A stretch of DNA of 64,000 bases from Sphingobacterium kitahiroshimense (lineage in GTDB: Bacteria > Bacteroidota > Bacteroidia > Sphingobacteriales > Sphingobacteriaceae): positions 3,286,001 to 3,350,000 of the forward strand of contig NZ_JAOQNK010000001.1 of assembly GCF_025961315.1 (NCBI RefSeq), given 5' to 3'. This document shows, piece by piece, positions 62,491 to 64,000 of the stretch. Position 1 is the first letter of the stretch, and every line of letters begins with the position of its first letter. The position numbers were made by a program, and so were the translations under genes. Under the pieces are notes generated by a model that was given only the letters and a program-made list of their open reading frames with translations, did no database searches and was not told where the DNA came from.

Positions 62491-64000
62491 ATGAATTTGA
62501 AATACCTCTACACATTAATCGTAGGATTGTTCGTCTTTCAGACAGCAACAGCACAACGAAAAGGCTATTGGCAACAGACCGTATATTATAAAATGAACAT
62601 TGATGTGAATGAGAAGACATATCAATATGACGGAAATATGCAATTGAAATACAGTAATAATTCAGGACAATCACTCAAAAAAGTGTATTTCCACCTGTAT
62701 TTCAACGCCTTTCAACCAGGATCAATGATGGACAACAGACTGGCAAACATTGCCGATCCAGACAAAAGAATGACCACCAATCTTGGAACAAAAGATAAAC
62801 CCAAATACCAGAGCCGTATTGCTACATTAACAGCAAAACAAATTGGTTATCAAAAAATAAAATCATTAACGATGAATGGTAACAACACCAATTTCAAAGT
62901 TGATGGTACCATTTTAGAAGTGACCCTTCCTAATGAAATTGAAGACGGCGAAACCGCAACATTTGAGATGAACTGGGAAGCCCAAGTCCCTGAACAAATC
63001 AGAAGATCGGGACGCAATTCTAAAGAAGGAGTCGCCTTATCCATGGCGCAATGGTATCCTAAAATGGCACATTTTGATGAATTTGGATGGCACTTAGATG
63101 AGTATATTGGACGCGAATTTATCGCCCCATTTGGAGACTTTGATATCACCATCAATATCAACAAAAATTATATTCTAGGCGCATCCGGTGTTTTACAAAA
63201 CCCTACAGAAGTAAAAGGCTATGTTGGAAAACCAAGGATTAAAGCAAAAGATAATAAAGTCCAATGGCACTATGTTGCTAAAAACATCCATGACTTTGTT
63301 TGGGCTGCAGATCCAAAATTTGTTGTTGACTCCGCGAAGAGCAACCAAGGAGTGCATGTTTATACAGTATATGTTCCAGAAAGCGATTCTGTCAAAACAA
63401 ATTGGAAAACAGCACTTGGATTAGCAACAGAGTTTTTTGATTTCAATTCTAAGACATTTGGAGCTTACCCTTGGCCAAATTATACCATTATCCAAGGAGG
63501 AGATGGAGGAATGGAATATGGAACTGCAACGTTGGTTACAGGTGGCCGTAATTTAAAAAGCCTAGTTGGTGTCATCTTCCACGAAGCAGCCCACTCGTGG
63601 TACCAGCACTTATTTGGCATTAATGAAACCGTAGACGAATGGTTTGACGAAGGTTTCACTTCTTATGTAGAAGAACTTGCCATGCAAAATCTATTTGAAA
63701 AACGTGGAGCCATTGAAGCTAACCCATCAATAGAAGCTTATCGTGCATATTACAAACTAGCTTTATCAGGAAAAGAAGAACCTGCAAGCCTACTTGCCGA
63801 TTATTACAACACCAACTATGCATACAGTAATGAAGCTTACAACAAAGGCCAGGTACTAGCAGTACAGTTGGGTTATATTATCGGTAAAGATAACTTGGAC
63901 AAAACATTTTTAGAATTCTATAAACAATGGAAATTCAAACATCCAACACCGAATGATTTTAAAAGAATTGCAGAAAATATATCAGGAATCAATCTGAAAT
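62491..64000 (+). CDS. M1-family metallopeptidase (3' end outside window)
   Basis: The frame runs from the ATG at 62491 to the window edge (503 codons) without a stop. A signal peptide (LIVGLFVFQTATAQ, cleavage about residue 22) is followed by an aminopeptidase-N-like beta domain and the gluzincin core: GGDGGMEYGTATLV (the GxMEx substrate motif), HEAAHSW (zinc His364 and His368, catalytic Glu365) and the third ligand Glu387 in VDEWFDEGFTSYVEE, 18 residues after the second His. Bacteroidetes have several such exported M1 peptidases of about 600 residues or more, acting in the periplasm or outside on peptides. Confidence 0.92.
   Translation, partial: MNLKYLYTLIVGLFVFQTATAQRKGYWQQTVYYKMNIDVNEKTYQYDGNMQLKYSNNSGQSLKKVYFHLYFNAFQPGSMMDNRLANIADPDKRMTTNLGTKDKPKYQSRIATLTAKQIGYQKIKSLTMNGNNTNFKVDGTILEVTLPNEIEDGETATFEMNWEAQVPEQIRRSGRNSKEGVALSMAQWYPKMAHFDEFGWHLDEYIGREFIAPFGDFDITININKNYILGASGVLQNPTEVKGYVGKPRIKAKDNKVQWHYVAKNIHDFVWAADPKFVVDSAKSNQGVHVYTVYVPESDSVKTNWKTALGLATEFFDFNSKTFGAYPWPNYTIIQGGDGGMEYGTATLVTGGRNLKSLVGVIFHEAAHSWYQHLFGINETVDEWFDEGFTSYVEELAMQNLFEKRGAIEANPSIEAYRAYYKLALSGKEEPASLLADYYNTNYAYSNEAYNKGQVLAVQLGYIIGKDNLDKTFLEFYKQWKFKHPTPNDFKRIAENISGINLK

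Overview
The window is AT-rich chromosomal DNA of a Bacteroidetes (Bacteroidota) bacterium, most likely Sphingobacteriaceae (Sphingobacterium or Pedobacter type); the genus is an inference. The evidence is the promoter grammar (a -7 box TAnnTTTG, in several places with TTG/TTTG 18-20 bp upstream), weak Shine-Dalgarno sites, TonB-dependent receptors with N-terminal carboxypeptidase-like domains, a PepSY/DUF4374 iron-type uptake locus, and the order miaB - sigma54 activator - LptE-like lipoprotein - TPR protein - secG next to groESL. No rRNA, tRNA, CRISPR array, transposase or prophage gene was found, so this looks like core chromosome with metabolic and uptake islands.

Layout. 1-7.9 kb: a membrane-stress type module of an NfeD/YqiJ-like OB-fold membrane protein (5' end outside the window), a 705-aa flotillin, and a 1610-aa DUF3686-type AAA ATPase. 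7.9-12.8 kb: a small lipoprotein, a TPM-domain (YgcG-like) gene broken by a frameshift, an ABC-F ATPase and trmD. 12.8-16.1 kb: a short trp operon (trpE, a PchB-like chorismate mutase, trpG, trpC) behind a classical attenuator whose leader peptide carries three consecutive Trp codons. 16.1-26.3 kb: an ECF sigma factor, a short anti-sigma factor, two DUF4374-type lipoproteins, two TonB-dependent outer-membrane proteins and a PepSY membrane protein, probably for siderophore or other metal-complex uptake. 26.6-31 kb: dusB, a polysaccharide flippase, acylphosphatase and an amidohydrolase. 31.3-38.2 kb: a TPP riboswitch in front of a TonB-dependent receptor, then dtd, a MazG-like pyrophosphohydrolase, gamma-glutamyltransferase and two lipid-anchored or secreted proteins. 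38.2-52.3 kb, nearly all on the minus strand: groL, groS, secG, TPR, lptE-like, sigma54 activator, miaB, an OmpA-family lipoprotein, rlmD, a TetR regulator, pheS, ssb and mutY. 52.4-57.4 kb: two coupled sulfatases, a WG-repeat protein and a small membrane protein. 57.5-61.5 kb: a sulfur-handling operon (two YeeE/YedE channels, a CRP/FNR regulator, a TauE/SafE permease, a persulfide-dioxygenase/rhodanese fusion). The window ends inside an M1-family peptidase gene.

Most striking signals. (1) The two promoters of the sulfur locus each carry the palindrome GTAAC-N4-GTTAC centred exactly 36.5 bp upstream of the last base of the -7 box; the CRP-like regulator encoded between them has Val where E. 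coli CRP has Glu181, which fits the change from TGTGA to TGTAA. (2) The trp attenuator is complete, with Trp codons, terminator and a perfectly complementary antiterminator. (3) At several genes the -7 box ends only 4-7 nt before the start codon, which predicts leaderless or nearly leaderless mRNAs (trmD, mutY, pheS, rlmD, the M1 peptidase, the trp leader). (4) The TPM-domain gene is interrupted by an apparent one-base loss in a homopolymer.
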